A stretch of 64,000 nt of DNA from Glandiceps talaboti (Eukaryota; Hemichordata; Enteropneusta; Spengelidae): assembly GCF_964340395.1 (NCBI RefSeq), contig NC_135554.1, positions 6,616,475 through 6,680,474 on the forward strand, in the 5' to 3' direction. The position numbers were made by a program, and so were the translations under genes. Of the stretch, positions 27,209 through 61,790 are shown piece after piece (the stretch's first letter is position 1; the number at the start of each line of letters is the position of its first letter). The notes below the pieces were generated by a model, which ran no database searches, was not told where the DNA came from, and saw only the letters and a program-made list of their open reading frames with translations.

Positions 27209-27250
27209 AGTTATCCCTAAGGATAACTGGGTTCGGGTTGTAACCCGACC
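27209..27250. repeat. Two adjacent perfect or near-perfect hairpins
   Basis: AGTTATCCCTAAGGATAACT (27209-27228) is an inverted repeat with an 8-bp stem. Two bases later GGTTCGGGTT and AACCCGACC form a second stem. Confidence 0.7.
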
Positions 27251-27492
27251 GTGACTCGCGTTTCCCAGACAAAATGTTCAACTTGAAGCACTCCACGAAT
27301 AATTCGGTCGTTGGTGGCGTTAATCCACAGACATGTCAAGCTCATATGTTTGGTACCGACAGTGAACGACCAAATAGGCCAAGGTTTAATTTATGCCAAA
27401 ATATATAAATGAGTAGCTGATAGGACGTAATGTTTCTGACAAATTCAATTTCTCGTGTTTATTGACATATGAGATTATAAGCTGGTTGAATT

Positions 27493-27893
27493 AAAGGCCA
27501 ATGCGCCATGATGCATGCGCACTAGCTGTAACCGGCCGCGGAGTATTGTATTTTTTTCGATCAGACATTCAACAATGTATTTACTGAAAATTGTTCAAAT
27601 AGCAATAATTAGATATTATACATGTCAATTAGAGATCACGCATAAGTAGTGCAGCTACAGGTTGAAATCGTGATCTTATTGGGGCGCTGAGTTTTGGGTG
27701 TGGATACAAAAATCATTGATTTATTTCATATATTACGTTACGTGTACAGCTACATCAAAATATATTTTTAACCCCCAGGTGATTGAATACTGCAGCTGTT
27801 CAGAGTGTACGATATTAACGAATATTAAAGTCACCTAACAAAACAGTTTCAAAAAGAGTTCCAGTTCAAGCTAATGCGCCTTTAAATTATGTT
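27493..27893. mobile_element. MITE, family C copy (TTAAAGG / CCTTTAAA ends)
   Basis: Starts TTAAAGGCCAATGCGCC and ends GCTAATGCGCCTTTAAA, clear inverted termini. The interior contains TACGTGTACAGCTACATC, ATTGAATACTGCAGCTGTTC and AGAGTGTACGA, which correspond to the repeat unit of the 49-kb minisatellite. Its left half is related, inverted, to 6.6 kb and 35.7 kb. Confidence 0.75.
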
Positions 27894-27925
27894 GACCGAA
27901 GTAACAAAACAAACACCATAAATTT

Positions 27926-27979
27926 GTATGTATGTATGTATGTATGTATGTATGTATGTATGTATGTATGTGTGTGTGT

Positions 27980-28040
<61 letters not shown>
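27926..28040. repeat. (TATG)n(TG)n microsatellite
   Basis: TATG units grade into TG units 33 bp outside a family C MITE. Confidence 0.95.
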
Positions 28041-28042
<2 letters not shown>

Positions 28043-29670
28043 CTTTTCACAAAGGGTACGAGAGTTTATTGTAAGTTAAATTTTTAGTCTCGGTCATCAG
28101 CAAATGATTGGCGTAAAGACTACATCTACAATTTATAAAAATCACACTTATTAATTAACTTAAATCTGTTAATTACACTTGTTTGCAAATTTCTACTAAA
28201 ATCTTAAGTTCTAGATCTGAATGATGTCTCCTAAATATAACCATGCCAACGATTTCTGCAGACAAGCACTGGGTGATAAAAGTGCAAACTTTTCTGATTA
28301 TGTACCTATTATAACACTATATATGTTCATCATTGAAGCACTATTGATTCATACACAAGTTGTCTTCGTCCACTTTTGATGGCGAAAACCGACATGTTTT
28401 GAACAATTCAATCGATATCACTGACAGAATGATCTAAATTTGCTGGAAGTGTAGTCTGTTAGGTACGCCGTGACGTGGTCACGCGCGCCCTCACACATCG
28501 GTTATCTCTCACAACAACCAGTGAGGGCGGAACGACACGATGAATCTTACAGTCTACTACTGGTACAGTGGTATTATATATAGTTGTTGCGTACTCCCTA
28601 GGTGTGCAAAGTTTCAATATGTAAATTCAGATGTGAAAGTACATGTAGGGTCTATGATCCAACTTTATATCTACAAAATTGGATCATTCTGTTGGATTCA
28701 TGGTAGTTAAACACTGAAGAAGTTCAAGTGATTTGTTAAAAACATGTCCTCTTTCCCAACCAAGATGGGTTCGGAATGAGAGCACTAATTGTGCATATGT
28801 CGTACACATTGTTTTACTTACCTAAAATTACTTTAAATCATGAACGTGTTGAGTCAAGGATGCTAATTCTTTTTTCTACCTCCATGCTTTTTTCATACGA
28901 GTATTTTGTAACACTCCCTGGCATCCACACTGACTAATTCAAAGACTCTATTAAAACTCGCTTATATCAGAAAAAAACAGCATCAATTTATTGACAATAC
29001 AGATGCAATGTAAGTACTTACTCATAGAAACAACATCTAAAGATACACTCTTTCTACATTAATTCTGCAGGTAATCAAGTCCAAAATTCTCTAAACTATA
29101 GCTTAGCATCACACCACACAAAGGTGATTAAATTCAAACACAATTTTATGCATTTTGTGAAAAAAATGTCTTTTTAAAACAAGGTTTCAATCATGCAGTA
29201 GTGATAAAATTACCATTTTTTTGGAATCTAGTTTTAAAGTGACTTTTAGCTTTTAATTATGCTTCTAAACAGGAACTTTAAAGATGCGAGGGGAAAAAAT
29301 ATTAGCCATCTCGGTTTGAAAATTTATTTTGTTATCATTAATTTTTTATAACAATTAGCATACATGATTTTTACGATACATTTTAAAATAAAATTACTAA
29401 CGGTCAGCCCTGATACAATGTATATCTCCAAAACATGACCAAAAGATACATTACAAAGTGTGACCTTTGACCTATTCTGGCTTGTCAAATTGACCTTGTG
29501 TTACCTCTAGGCAACACTGGTGAAATCAGTAAAACCTAAGTACAGTGATATACATGTACATTACTTATGGAAATGATTCACTTAGATACAAAATTTATCA
29601 AAACAAATTAAGTTCTAACTTCTAGTTTAACTTAACCATATTTAAGAGACAACAGATAGGTAGATAGATA

Positions 29671-29893
29671 GGGAGATACACATACACATACATGCATACA
29701 TACATACATACACACGTACGTACGTACGTACGTACGCACATACATACATACATACATACATATACACACACATACACACACATACACACATACATACATG
29801 CATACACACATACATACATACATACATACCATACATACACTCATACATACACACACACACACACACACATACACATACACATACATACATATA
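29671..29893. repeat. (CATA)n / (CA)n / (CGTA)n microsatellite
   Basis: Mixed CATA, CGTA and CA units. Apparent frames on both strands are artefacts. Confidence 0.95.
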
Positions 29894-30464
29894 GACAGAC
29901 ACGTTCAAGCATGATCCATGTTAAAAACTGCTAATAATTACAGTTTACATAGGCTGGTGTTAAACTGAATGTGTTGACATTGAAGTCTGACCTTGTTATT
30001 TCTACATTCCCTATGTCATAAGTTGATACCCTTACAATGATATATACTGTAGACACCTAACACCACACATTTATGGTCTTTGGACTTTTAACCATAAGAA
30101 GTGGCTTGACTTTTGTATTTGACCTTCAAGATAGAGGTCAAGGTCAAAATGTATAGGTATGTATGTCAAGACATTTGAAAAGAGACTCACAGCTTACTTG
30201 GTTCCTGGTAATGCTGATCATAATTAATTCTACTTTTGTCATGAAAACAGTTGTAAATTGTATGCATCAGATCAACTGATGTGAAATACTGTAACATATG
30301 AAATTACTTAGGCAGATATAGATTAATTTACTGAACAAAAACAGTCTGTATACAAATAGATGGACAAAACACTGAAAAACAGCCTGTATTGTGCCTCTTC
30401 CCTCATTGAGTAGAGGGGCCTCCACAGGAGAGAAAGGAGAGGAGGAATCTTCTAATTTGAATTA

Positions 30465-43139
<12,675 letters not shown>

Positions 43140-43284
43140 TGTCACCAAGGCCTGTTCTACACGTCTTCCGTCAACAGCGACGACTTACATTTATTAATGC
43201 ATAGACTCGGACATGCCAGCGGATTTCACAAATACTGAGATAGAATCGGAATGGGATATATCATATTCAGATTCAGATTCGTGC

Positions 43285-43313
43285 CCGACGCAGCGTCGGC
43301 GCTGATCAGCGCC
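43285..43313. promoter_or_regulatory. Two overlapping perfect palindromes upstream of LRRC40
   Basis: CCGACGCAGCGTCGG (43285-43299) and GGCGCTGATCAGCGCC (43298-43313) lie about 150 bp upstream of the LRRC40 ATG in the only CpG-rich spot nearby. No TATA box is evident. A regulatory role is inferred from position only. Confidence 0.35.
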
Positions 43314-43583
43314 AACTACGGCAAAACTGACTAAAATCTTTGCAAGCAAAATTCTTGATAAGGCACTGTGGTAGGGTATTAATTATGAACTCTATGCAAC
43401 TAATATTTTGTTTTAAATTGAACATTCAAATTTGTTGTAGTATTAAAACAAGAGCACGTTTCAGTTTCTATTCTTACACTCCACACTGCATCATAATCAG
43501 GGGGGGGGGGATGTCTTTACGATAACAGGGATTTCAGAATATATGGTGTGGTTCATGTTGGTCGGAATTTTTTTTTTTCATTT

Positions 43584-43585
<2 letters not shown>

Positions 43586-43648
<63 letters not shown>

Positions 43649-43650
43649 GA
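43586..43650. repeat. (TTG)n microsatellite
   Basis: A pure TTG trinucleotide run of about 21 units, upstream of LRRC40. Confidence 0.95.
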
Positions 43651-44268
43651 GAAATTGCTTTGACCCAAAGACAAGATACTTCTTTTGGTTACAAAGTCTC
43701 ACCATGTTACCTTTTCTTTAATGTAAAAACAAATTATTAGGGTTGGTGACTTAAACCTAGGTTAGTCGAGTTATCGGAGGCACACTATTATTTTTTTTCT
43801 AGTTGGCCTCATTTGGACACCTGTCACATGTATAGGTAAATCCAACATGTAGTTTGTTTTGAAACAAGGACAATAATTCATCCGTAGAAATACTGTGATC
43901 ATTATCATACGTACTACAAGCTCCTGTGGTGAGTACATGTCAATATTTGCCAGACATCACATCTCCAATGTACCAATAGAGCTATTTCCATGGCCATCAT
44001 CAGAAATGTTCTTTCCGTTGCTTTCAAAGATTTTGTATATGTTTTTCTTCTCTGGTGGAATAAATTTCAATTCAATTTCATTGTATATAGTTCTGATGAG
44101 ATATTCGTTTCAAACTAAAGGACAAATCGGTGTGGATGTCTTTTTCATTTCTAATACTGTTATATTTTGTCATATTTTCTGAAAACTTGAAAGTTAAAAA
44201 CTTTCATATATACATATTGATACATGAATACAACAAATACACACACACGCGCACGCTTATGCACATCC

Positions 44269-44342
44269 ATCCATCCATCCACGCATGCATACATACATAC
44301 ATACATACATACATACATACATACATACATACATACATACAT

Positions 44343-44385
<43 letters not shown>

Positions 44386-44394
44386 TACATACAT

Positions 44395-44425
<31 letters not shown>

Positions 44426-44464
44426 TACATACACACACACATACATACATACATACATACATAC
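44269..44464. repeat. (CATC)n(CATA)n(CAGA)n microsatellite
   Basis: CATC, CATA and CAGA blocks alternate. Frames through it on both strands are artefacts. Confidence 0.95.
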
Positions 44465-45537
44465 ACATTAAATCATTCATTTTCTGGCATCAAGACAAAT
44501 ATACAGTGACCCGTAGATAATTACCAAAAGTTGTTTTTTATTGTATAAATAGTAGAACACCTCTGTTTCTGATTGTCAGAAGTATAATAATTGTAACAAA
44601 TGACTATAATATGATGTAATATCATCAGACATAAAATAGATCAAAAACTGTTTTCTGTCAATTACGTCTGTCGATTAAAAGCTCCACTATATTTGATTAT
44701 TTATTGCGCCTGTAAATCACTTCTACTCAGAATACCTCCCACAAAAACAACAACCCAATATTGTGTCTTTATATCAATACAAAATATATGACATCCCATT
44801 AACGAGGTTGGCTATTATTGTTGTAGTCATGGAAACCAAGTGATACATTCCATATATACAAACTACACAAGATTAAAGTAAAATACAAAAAAACAGAAAA
44901 TGAGGACTTTCTATGTTCTGAATAAGTTGCTAAAAAATATGTAAAATAAGTGAAATTGATGAATACTGTACAAATGTACGTAATGAGTGATATATGCATG
45001 TTGTTGTTTTTTTCCATCTACACGTACATGGAAAGAGAAATCTATTTCACTGAGACTCTACTAATAGTCATTTGTTTTTTAAGTCTATAGTTAATCAGAC
45101 TATAATTATTATATCATTGATGAAAAATTAGTAATTTCTCAGTGTTTGAGAGTATTTGGAAAGATAACTTCTTTTTTTTTTAAATATCACTTTATTTTCT
45201 CTACATCCTTCCATGTTTTCAAATTGTTTCTCTGTATCCTTTCATTTTCTTAGTAGTTCTGTGTCTGCACCTTGGAGCACTTCGGATAACAGGCACATTG
45301 TAAATTCTCTTTAATATTATTATTTAAAATTTGATATGATAATCTCCAGCAATACATACATGTAAATCATTTTCATTAAGATGATATCTATCTTGTTCCT
45401 TGGAATCACAGTAAAATTACGGAAACTTTTTTATTTTCTCATCTTAATTTCTAAAATTTCTGACTTAACCTGTCAAAAAATGTGGTATGCGACATCTTCT
45501 CTGATTGTCATTGTTCCATTGTGAACAATTGGTCTGA

Positions 45538-45778
45538 ATGTGACCTTTGACCACTAAACTTTGGCCTGACCATGACCCTTGGTCTGACAGTGAACTTTGG
45601 CCTAAATGTGACCTATGGTCCGGCTATGACCTCTGACCTCTAAACTTTGGCCTGACCATGACCATTGGTCTGACTGTGAACTTTGGCCTGACTTTGACCT
45701 TCGATCTGGTTTTGACCTTTAATATGACTGTGAACTTTGGCCTAAATGTGACCTATGGTCTGGCTATGACCTTTGTCT
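45538..45778. repeat. Imperfect minisatellite of TGACCTTTGGCC-type units
   Basis: Recurring TGAACTTTGGCC, TGACCTATGGTC and TGACCTTTGACC words form about three degenerate ~80-bp higher-order units. Confidence 0.8.
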
Positions 45779-46100
45779 TTGCTTATTAAGGCATATACAA
45801 GGTTGAGTTAACTATCCAAACTTGGCAAGTTTTAGCTAACTTCTAGGCAAAATAACTAATACAGCTCAGTGTACGTTAAAAAGCCACAAATAATGGTTGC
45901 AGTTTCAAGCGCCATAGCGCCAAAAGTACATGTACTGGTCCTGAAAGTCAGTCTAACAGCTGATTCCAAATCTGGCAATGTAATAAATACTATAACATAC
46001 ATTGTATGTCTTCATATGAAGACCCTTCTCACTCCCCCTCCCCCTCCCCCCAATTCCTGTGGCATAATTACTAATAGTTAAAAAAGCAAATTCGCAGCAG

Positions 46101-46180
46101 TGTTATTATTTGTAAAGCGCTTTGAGCACAAAATAGGAAAGCACTATATAAAAACCAATTAATATTATTATAATTATTAC
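46101..46180. mobile_element. Retroposon 3' tail-like fragment
   Basis: GTAAAGCGCTTTGAGCACAA followed by AAGCACTATATAAAAACCAA and ATTATTATAATTATT. This is the widely shared metazoan SINE/LINE 3' end pattern (AAAGCGCTATATAAA plus an ATT-rich tail), recognised from memory of the family. Confidence 0.5.
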
Positions 46181-46875
46181 TTTCATTGTATTCATGGCAA
46201 GTGATTTAGCTAAACTATTTTGATTACCATCGGCAAGGACATACTTCCCTTATAATATACAGAACTCAAGACAGGACAATCAGTATAATATAAACCATTC
46301 TGTGTAAAAGAAAATTCCATTCTAACCATATTTCCACAGCAAATGAGTCCAACAACAGCTGGGCTCTCCTCTAAGGACATTTGGCAAGCAAGGGCAAAGA
46401 AATAGCGAATTGAGTTGTTTGATATAAAATAATTGACAATTCATACATCAATAGTACAGGCACATGCAAGAACTACACAATTACGCAAATAACAATAACT
46501 ACATGCGGTCTTTGAAATAACTCGCTCTCTGATACAGAAATCAATATTCTTGAAATATAATTACATTGTAATTGGCCTTGACTTTAAGTTATTCCTTAAT
46601 TACATATTAATTACATGTCAATTATCATAAAAAAATAACATTGCACCTGATTATTATCATATCCCCACCCCCATGACCCAATCCCCTTCTCACTCTGACC
46701 CCCCACCCCCACCCCCACCCACCCAAATACACGTCATTTTTCAGTGGCAAAATGTCTTAATCTTACAAAGATTGGAAGACTGCACAGAAAACAGTATTAT
46801 TAATTTATCATTAACACCCATTCGATATCTTGATAAGACACCGCGATTTCCACTCCACAAACTATACATGCATGC

Positions 46876-46877
<2 letters not shown>

Positions 46878-46932
<55 letters not shown>
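46878..46932. repeat. (GT)n microsatellite
   Basis: A pure GT dinucleotide run of about 27 units. Confidence 0.95.
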
Positions 46933-46935
<3 letters not shown>

Positions 46936-47291
46936 ATAAGTCAACCTTCTTATTCATTTTTGGCCCTCTAGTGTCAGGTAAAGAGGTTATTACAGGTACC
47001 GAGGATTATTCAACTTTGCTGTTGATGTCATTTCCATGAGAACTTGTTAACATCCTACGTGCCTGTGTTCACTACATTTTAAATCATACATTTATAATAT
47101 ATTCCAATATTGGCATAATATGAAGTACTGATGTTTTATTTCTCTAAAATTGTCATCTCATAAGTGGCTAAAGCTGCAACTAGGGCACTATTTTGGGCTG
47201 AGGGAGAGAGTAGAGTTTATCTATACGAGATACTCAATATAATAGTAAATTATACTAGTTACATCAATTAGTAGTAGTCAAATAGTTTGAA

Positions 47292-47358
47292 ACTGAAACA
47301 CAGTGTAATTAATGAAACACAGTGTAATTAATGAAACACAGTGTAATTAATGAAACAC
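47292..47358. repeat. 19-bp tandem repeat, TGAAACACAGTGTAATTAA
   Basis: Three perfect copies and a partial fourth. Confidence 0.95.
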
Positions 47359-48959
47359 ATGGTAAATCTTAGCATTGTTAGCAGCACCACTATACCCATG
47401 GAAATATATGCAGCAGAAAATTTAACCATGGACATCTTTTAATCTGTTCAATTCTTTCCTTGTAAAATTGTGACTAACATCCTAGCCAAGATGCTTTGCA
47501 ATCTGGTGTGATGTCATTGGCAAGCTGGTATATCAATGAAGACAGATAAACAAGACTCAGGGCTACTAATAACCAGTTTCTCTAATAACTTAGCACAAAA
47601 TATAGAATGCTGTGTAAAGCAAATGTACTTTGCGTCTATCTTATCACATGATTTTACAGTTCTCAAAGACTAATTTTTACTAAAACCAGACTGGTACATT
47701 GTGTTCATGTACAAGAAGGCATGTTAGTCACTACATATTTTGTTCTTTTCCAGCAAAATAAAGATCTGACTACAGATGGGCTACTGCGCAGCATGGTATT
47801 AAAGAATTGTTTAGGGTTCTCCCAGCTGTTTATGTCCATTCAAATCTTTGAAAGCACTGAATACATTCTCACATGTATGTAGCACGCCCTCACATGGCCA
47901 AAAAATGCCACTGTCCTGTAACTTATTGGCCAATTAGAATGGTCCTTATGCCAGGCTTTTTGGTAGTCATGCTGAAGCTTTCTTTGAAGTAGAGCTTTAG
48001 AGATTTATCAAATTTGTATGGAATGAGAAAATAAACTAAATAAATAAATAAGTCTGTGTCTTGGAAATTTTCTAGAAGATATGAAAAGTGAGTTAATTGT
48101 TGGAAAGCAGCGAACGTCTTCAAATATTTATGACTTTGAGAGTTGCATTGTATTGTCAGTCTGACAGCTATGAATGTTTTCTTTTTCTTTTCCTGTAAAA
48201 AGTGACACTATCACAAACATCATGGCCACACAAGAGTGATGAGATGTTGTTGACTGGGATCATTGAGTTGTGTGTGTAAACTGATTTAAAATGCTATGAT
48301 CAGATGAAAGGTGACCCACTCTAATCTAGTCTACCATCTACATATATTTGACCTGAAAAACCTCATTAACTGAAATAAACTTTAAAAAAAAGAGACAACT
48401 TCTGTAATAGAACGAATTGTCCGGTTGTTTGCAACCCCTAACTTGGCTAAAATGTGGTTTTACTTGAAAGTGAGGTCTAGAGTTGCCTTAAGTGTACTTT
48501 CAAAAAAATCTACCTTTAGTACACTTATAATAGTTATGGCTGTCAATTTATATATGCTTTTGGTTGATAAAATAGCATCTTGGTCATTTACTGAAATTTG
48601 AAATCTTGTAAATATGCATTTACTGCATTTGACATGTGTGTTCAACCATTCAGGGGAGGGGGGGGGGGGTTCCTGCATGAGTTTATGGGAAAACCTCTGA
48701 TGACATCATGGATACCCAAATCACTTTATCTTCACAAAACTAAATTATACATATAAAGTGAACTGTCAGCACTAATCCTTACAAGTGTACTAACGGTAGA
48801 AATAAGCCTCATCCACTGGACCTTTCCTTTACAGATGCACTAGCAACAACTAGAGTGACATTTTTCTGATCAGAAAAAAATGAATTCACTGAAAATAGTT
48901 AAAATACCATAAATTAGATATTTTACCTGTTAATAAAAGGATGACTGTGGACACAGTAC

Positions 48960-50080
48960 ACTAACAGGTTAAAATTGTGATTCCATTGAGGGAGCCGATT
49001 TTTAGGAGTGGACCCCAAAAATCAACTTGACTGGATTTATTGTACCATACTACGTGTATAGATACACAAATGTGTTTACCCAGAATTCAATACTGGTTCA
49101 GGGTGTACCATACTACGTGTATAGATACACAAATGTGTTTACCCAGAATTCAATACCGGTTCAGGGTGTACCATACTACGTGTATAGATACACAAATGTG
49201 TTTACCCAGAATTCAATACCGGTTCAGGGTGTACCATACTACGTGTATAGATACACAAATATGTTTACCCAGAATTCAATACTGGTTCAGGGTGTACCAT
49301 ATTGTACCATACTACGTGTATAGATACACAAATATGTTTACCCAGAATTCAATACTGGTTCAGGGTGTACCATACTACGTGTATAGATACACAAATATGT
49401 TTACCCAGAATTCAATACTGGTTTAGGGTGTACCATATTGTACCATACTACGTGCATCTATACACAAATATGTTTACCCAGAATTCAATACTGGTTCAGG
49501 GTGTACCATATTGTACCATACTACGTGTATAGATACACAAATATGTTTACCCAGAATTCAATACTGGTTCAGGGTGTACCATATTGTACCATACTACGTG
49601 TATAGATACACAAATATGTTTACCCAGAATTCCATACTGGTTCAGGGTGTACCATACTACGTGTATAGATACACAAATATGTTTACCCAGAATTCAATAC
49701 TGGTTCAGGGTGTACCATATTGTACCATACTACGTGTATAGATACACAAATATGTTTACCCAGAATTCAATACTGGTTCAGGGTGTACCATATTGTACCA
49801 TACTACGTGTATAGATACACAAATATGTTTACCCAGAATTCAATACTGGTTCAGGGTGTACCATATTGTACCATACTATGTGTATAGATACACAAATATG
49901 TTTACCCAGAATTCAATACTGGTTCAGGGTGTACCATATTGTACCATACTACGTGTATAGATACACAAATATGTTTACCCAGAATTCAATACTGGTTCAG
50001 GGTGTACCATATTATTCAAGTAAGTCATTACGTCTATCGAAAGAGTTTCAAAAAAATGTTCCTGTGGCAGCTAGTGCAGC
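48960..50080. mobile_element. MITE, family C, expanded by an internal minisatellite
   Basis: The flanks match family C: AAAATTGTGATTCCATTGAG and CCCCAAAAATCAACTTGACT on the left, AGAGTTTCAAAAAAATGTTC and GCTAGTGCAGCTTTAA on the right. The repeat array takes the place of the single internal segment seen at 27.7-27.8 kb. Confidence 0.7.
49040..50011. repeat. Minisatellite of 63-bp and 73-bp units, 14 copies
   Basis: The unit contains CCATACTACGTGTATAGATA, ATGTTTACCCAGAATTCAAT and ACTGGTTCAGGGTGTA. The long form adds a 10-bp CCATATTGTA-type module. The first three units carry AATGTG, the later ones AATATG. The unit starting near 49445 has GTGCATCTATACAC in place of GTGTATAGATACAC. Open frames across it are by-products of the 63-bp period. 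Confidence 0.95.
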
Positions 50081-50320
50081 TTTAATGTGGAGGCTAACAA
50101 TGTCAAAACAGCAACTGATATTTCAGTCTAGATATGAAGTACATACTAGGTACCTGTATAAAAGTGTTATAGTTACTAAGGAAAATATGGCAAAAATGAT
50201 GGCAAAACATGTTTCAGTTCAACACATCTGAAAATGCAGTTCTTAGTGATAGAGTTTTTGACACTTCAGCTTTTCTCCATTTGTATCATCTTCAAGAATA
50301 ACTTGTCGTAGTGATGTATA

Positions 50321-60071
<9,751 letters not shown>

Positions 60072-60724
60072 CTGAAAAAAAAAGAGAAGAAGTTAAACCA
60101 TGTTAGAACATATCATTGTAAAGTTGACATTGATTACTATGATAACTTTACCATGATGGCAGACCTTATAACCAAAACTTTCTAAAATTCTGAACGTGTG
60201 ATAAAATTTACAATCTGTAAAAATCATCTAAGGATATACAGTACTACATATTCTGAATATTGTGATCAAGTCAAATACTTATATAAAAATTACTTCTTTC
60301 CAAACGTAATATCCTAATAGCTATTCCATTTTTTTTAATGATTTATTTTGTTGGACAGTGTCGCACTGTTCAGCAACTATGAATACTTAGTGATCAAAGT
60401 ACAAACCCTATCAGTGTGCCACAAATGTACAATTTATCTAATACTGTAATAGTATAAACAATTAAATGGGTCACACTATTTATTCATCCCATTAACATGT
60501 GGTTGTCACGCCTGCGTTTACAGTACTATCAATAACAGAAATAAACTGTTTACAGGTACTCTGTTGCTGTTACTTTGGTCTGGAAAACACCAACCCATTC
60601 TCAGTTAAAATCACGAAAAAAAAAAATCAAAAATCACCATACAAATTTTTTAAATAGAGGTCAAATGCTTATCAATAGTTAGCCCTTCTAGAATCCAATA
60701 TGGCCGACGAATACTGTATTAAAC

Positions 60725-61089
60725 TTAGGCCTAAAAAAAAATAATTGTTTGATTCTGGTTACCCAACCCCACCTAGTTTTTCACAGCCGACCCTAAACTC
60801 TTTTTTTTTTACATATTTGAGAAAAAATAATAAAATCACAAAAATTGTGAAGTCTCACGAGAAATGAAGGCCAACAACTTAAAAAGACACTCTAAAACTG
60901 TTCTTCCAATCTGTAATGGGTGTACATCTGATAGGAAGAAATAAACAACACAGAGACCATTTGGAAAACAATGGAAAACCTGAACTAGACACTCACACAG
61001 AAAAATAAAATAAAATAAATATTCGACCTACCCACCTATTCTAAAATTGAACGTAACAAGAACCACACATTTTTTTTATTAGGCCTTAC
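60725..61089. mobile_element. MITE, family B, copy 3
   Basis: Begins TTAGGCCTAAAAAAAAATAA and ends TTTTTTTTATTAGGCCTTAC, clear inverted termini of about 28 bp. Parallel to 13159-13504 through most of its length. Confidence 0.8.
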
Positions 61090-61525
61090 AAAATATTTCA
61101 ATTTCCTTGAAAACAAGCCGATGAATCCTAAATTACTTTTATTATTTCAGGAGGATCAGAAGCAAGCTTCCACATGGCAAAGTTTGGAGAGAATTTTCAT
61201 TTTCATTTTTCCGTGAAATTTATCCCCACAGCACATTCCAAATTAAAAGTAATGATTTGGTATATTTATGAAAAAATAAAAAAATAGGAAAAGGTCAAAC
61301 TATTGGGGTGTATCTGACTTTGAGTAAGAATGGGCCACACTAGAATCAAGGCACCAGTAGTTCTTTAATCAAATCACAATTGATCCCTTGGTCTCTGTTG
61401 ACATTAGAGATAACATGATTATACTGTAAACAGCAAGATACACAATGTCATGGCATCCCACCTTTACTGTGAAGCCTGATAGTAAAATATGTTATACATG
61501 TATCATACTGACTACAATATATATA

Positions 61526-61639
61526 AGTGGTTTATTTACCCAAGCGTATAAAATTGATTACAAAATATTGGTAACAAAAAAAATCAAAAGAGAGAAGGGT
61601 AAATGGGGAGTCAAGAAATAGCTTACAGCTAGTCTAGCC
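61526..61639. repeat. Inverted copy of the 33.9-kb dispersed repeat
   Basis: GGTTTATTTACCCAA, then AAGGGTAAATGGGGAGTCAA, then AGCTAGTCTAGCC, the complement of 33922-34033 in reverse order. Confidence 0.8.
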
Positions 61640-61732
61640 TGATCCCCGACATTGTATATTGCGAATGAAAACATTAGGAGGGTTCAGTCATTAAGATGAC
61701 TGAAAACATAACTGGGAGAAAAAAAAAATATA

Positions 61733-61790
61733 TCACACATACATATACATATACATATACATATACACATATACATATACACACACAAAA
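61733..61790. repeat. (ATACAT)n microsatellite
   Basis: Imperfect hexanucleotide ATACAT/ACATAT units, about nine copies. Confidence 0.9.

Larger units (their letters stand above)
43149..50320. other. LRRC40 promoter side and UGCG 3' flank
   Basis: A 7-kb interval between two minus-strand genes. It contains microsatellites, a nuclear-receptor-half-site-like repeat, a SINE/LINE-tail-like fragment and the 49-kb minisatellite. The right end is probably UGCG 3' UTR. 47.4-48.9 kb shows nothing I can name. Confidence 0.5.

Noticed and set aside
49027-50231. Several open frames with VPYYVYRYTN-type repeats, and a CRISPR-like look of regular repeats
   Set aside because: The 63-bp unit is a multiple of three, so any stop-free frame persists across copies. 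There are no unique spacers, and the genome is eukaryotic. It is a minisatellite inside a MITE.
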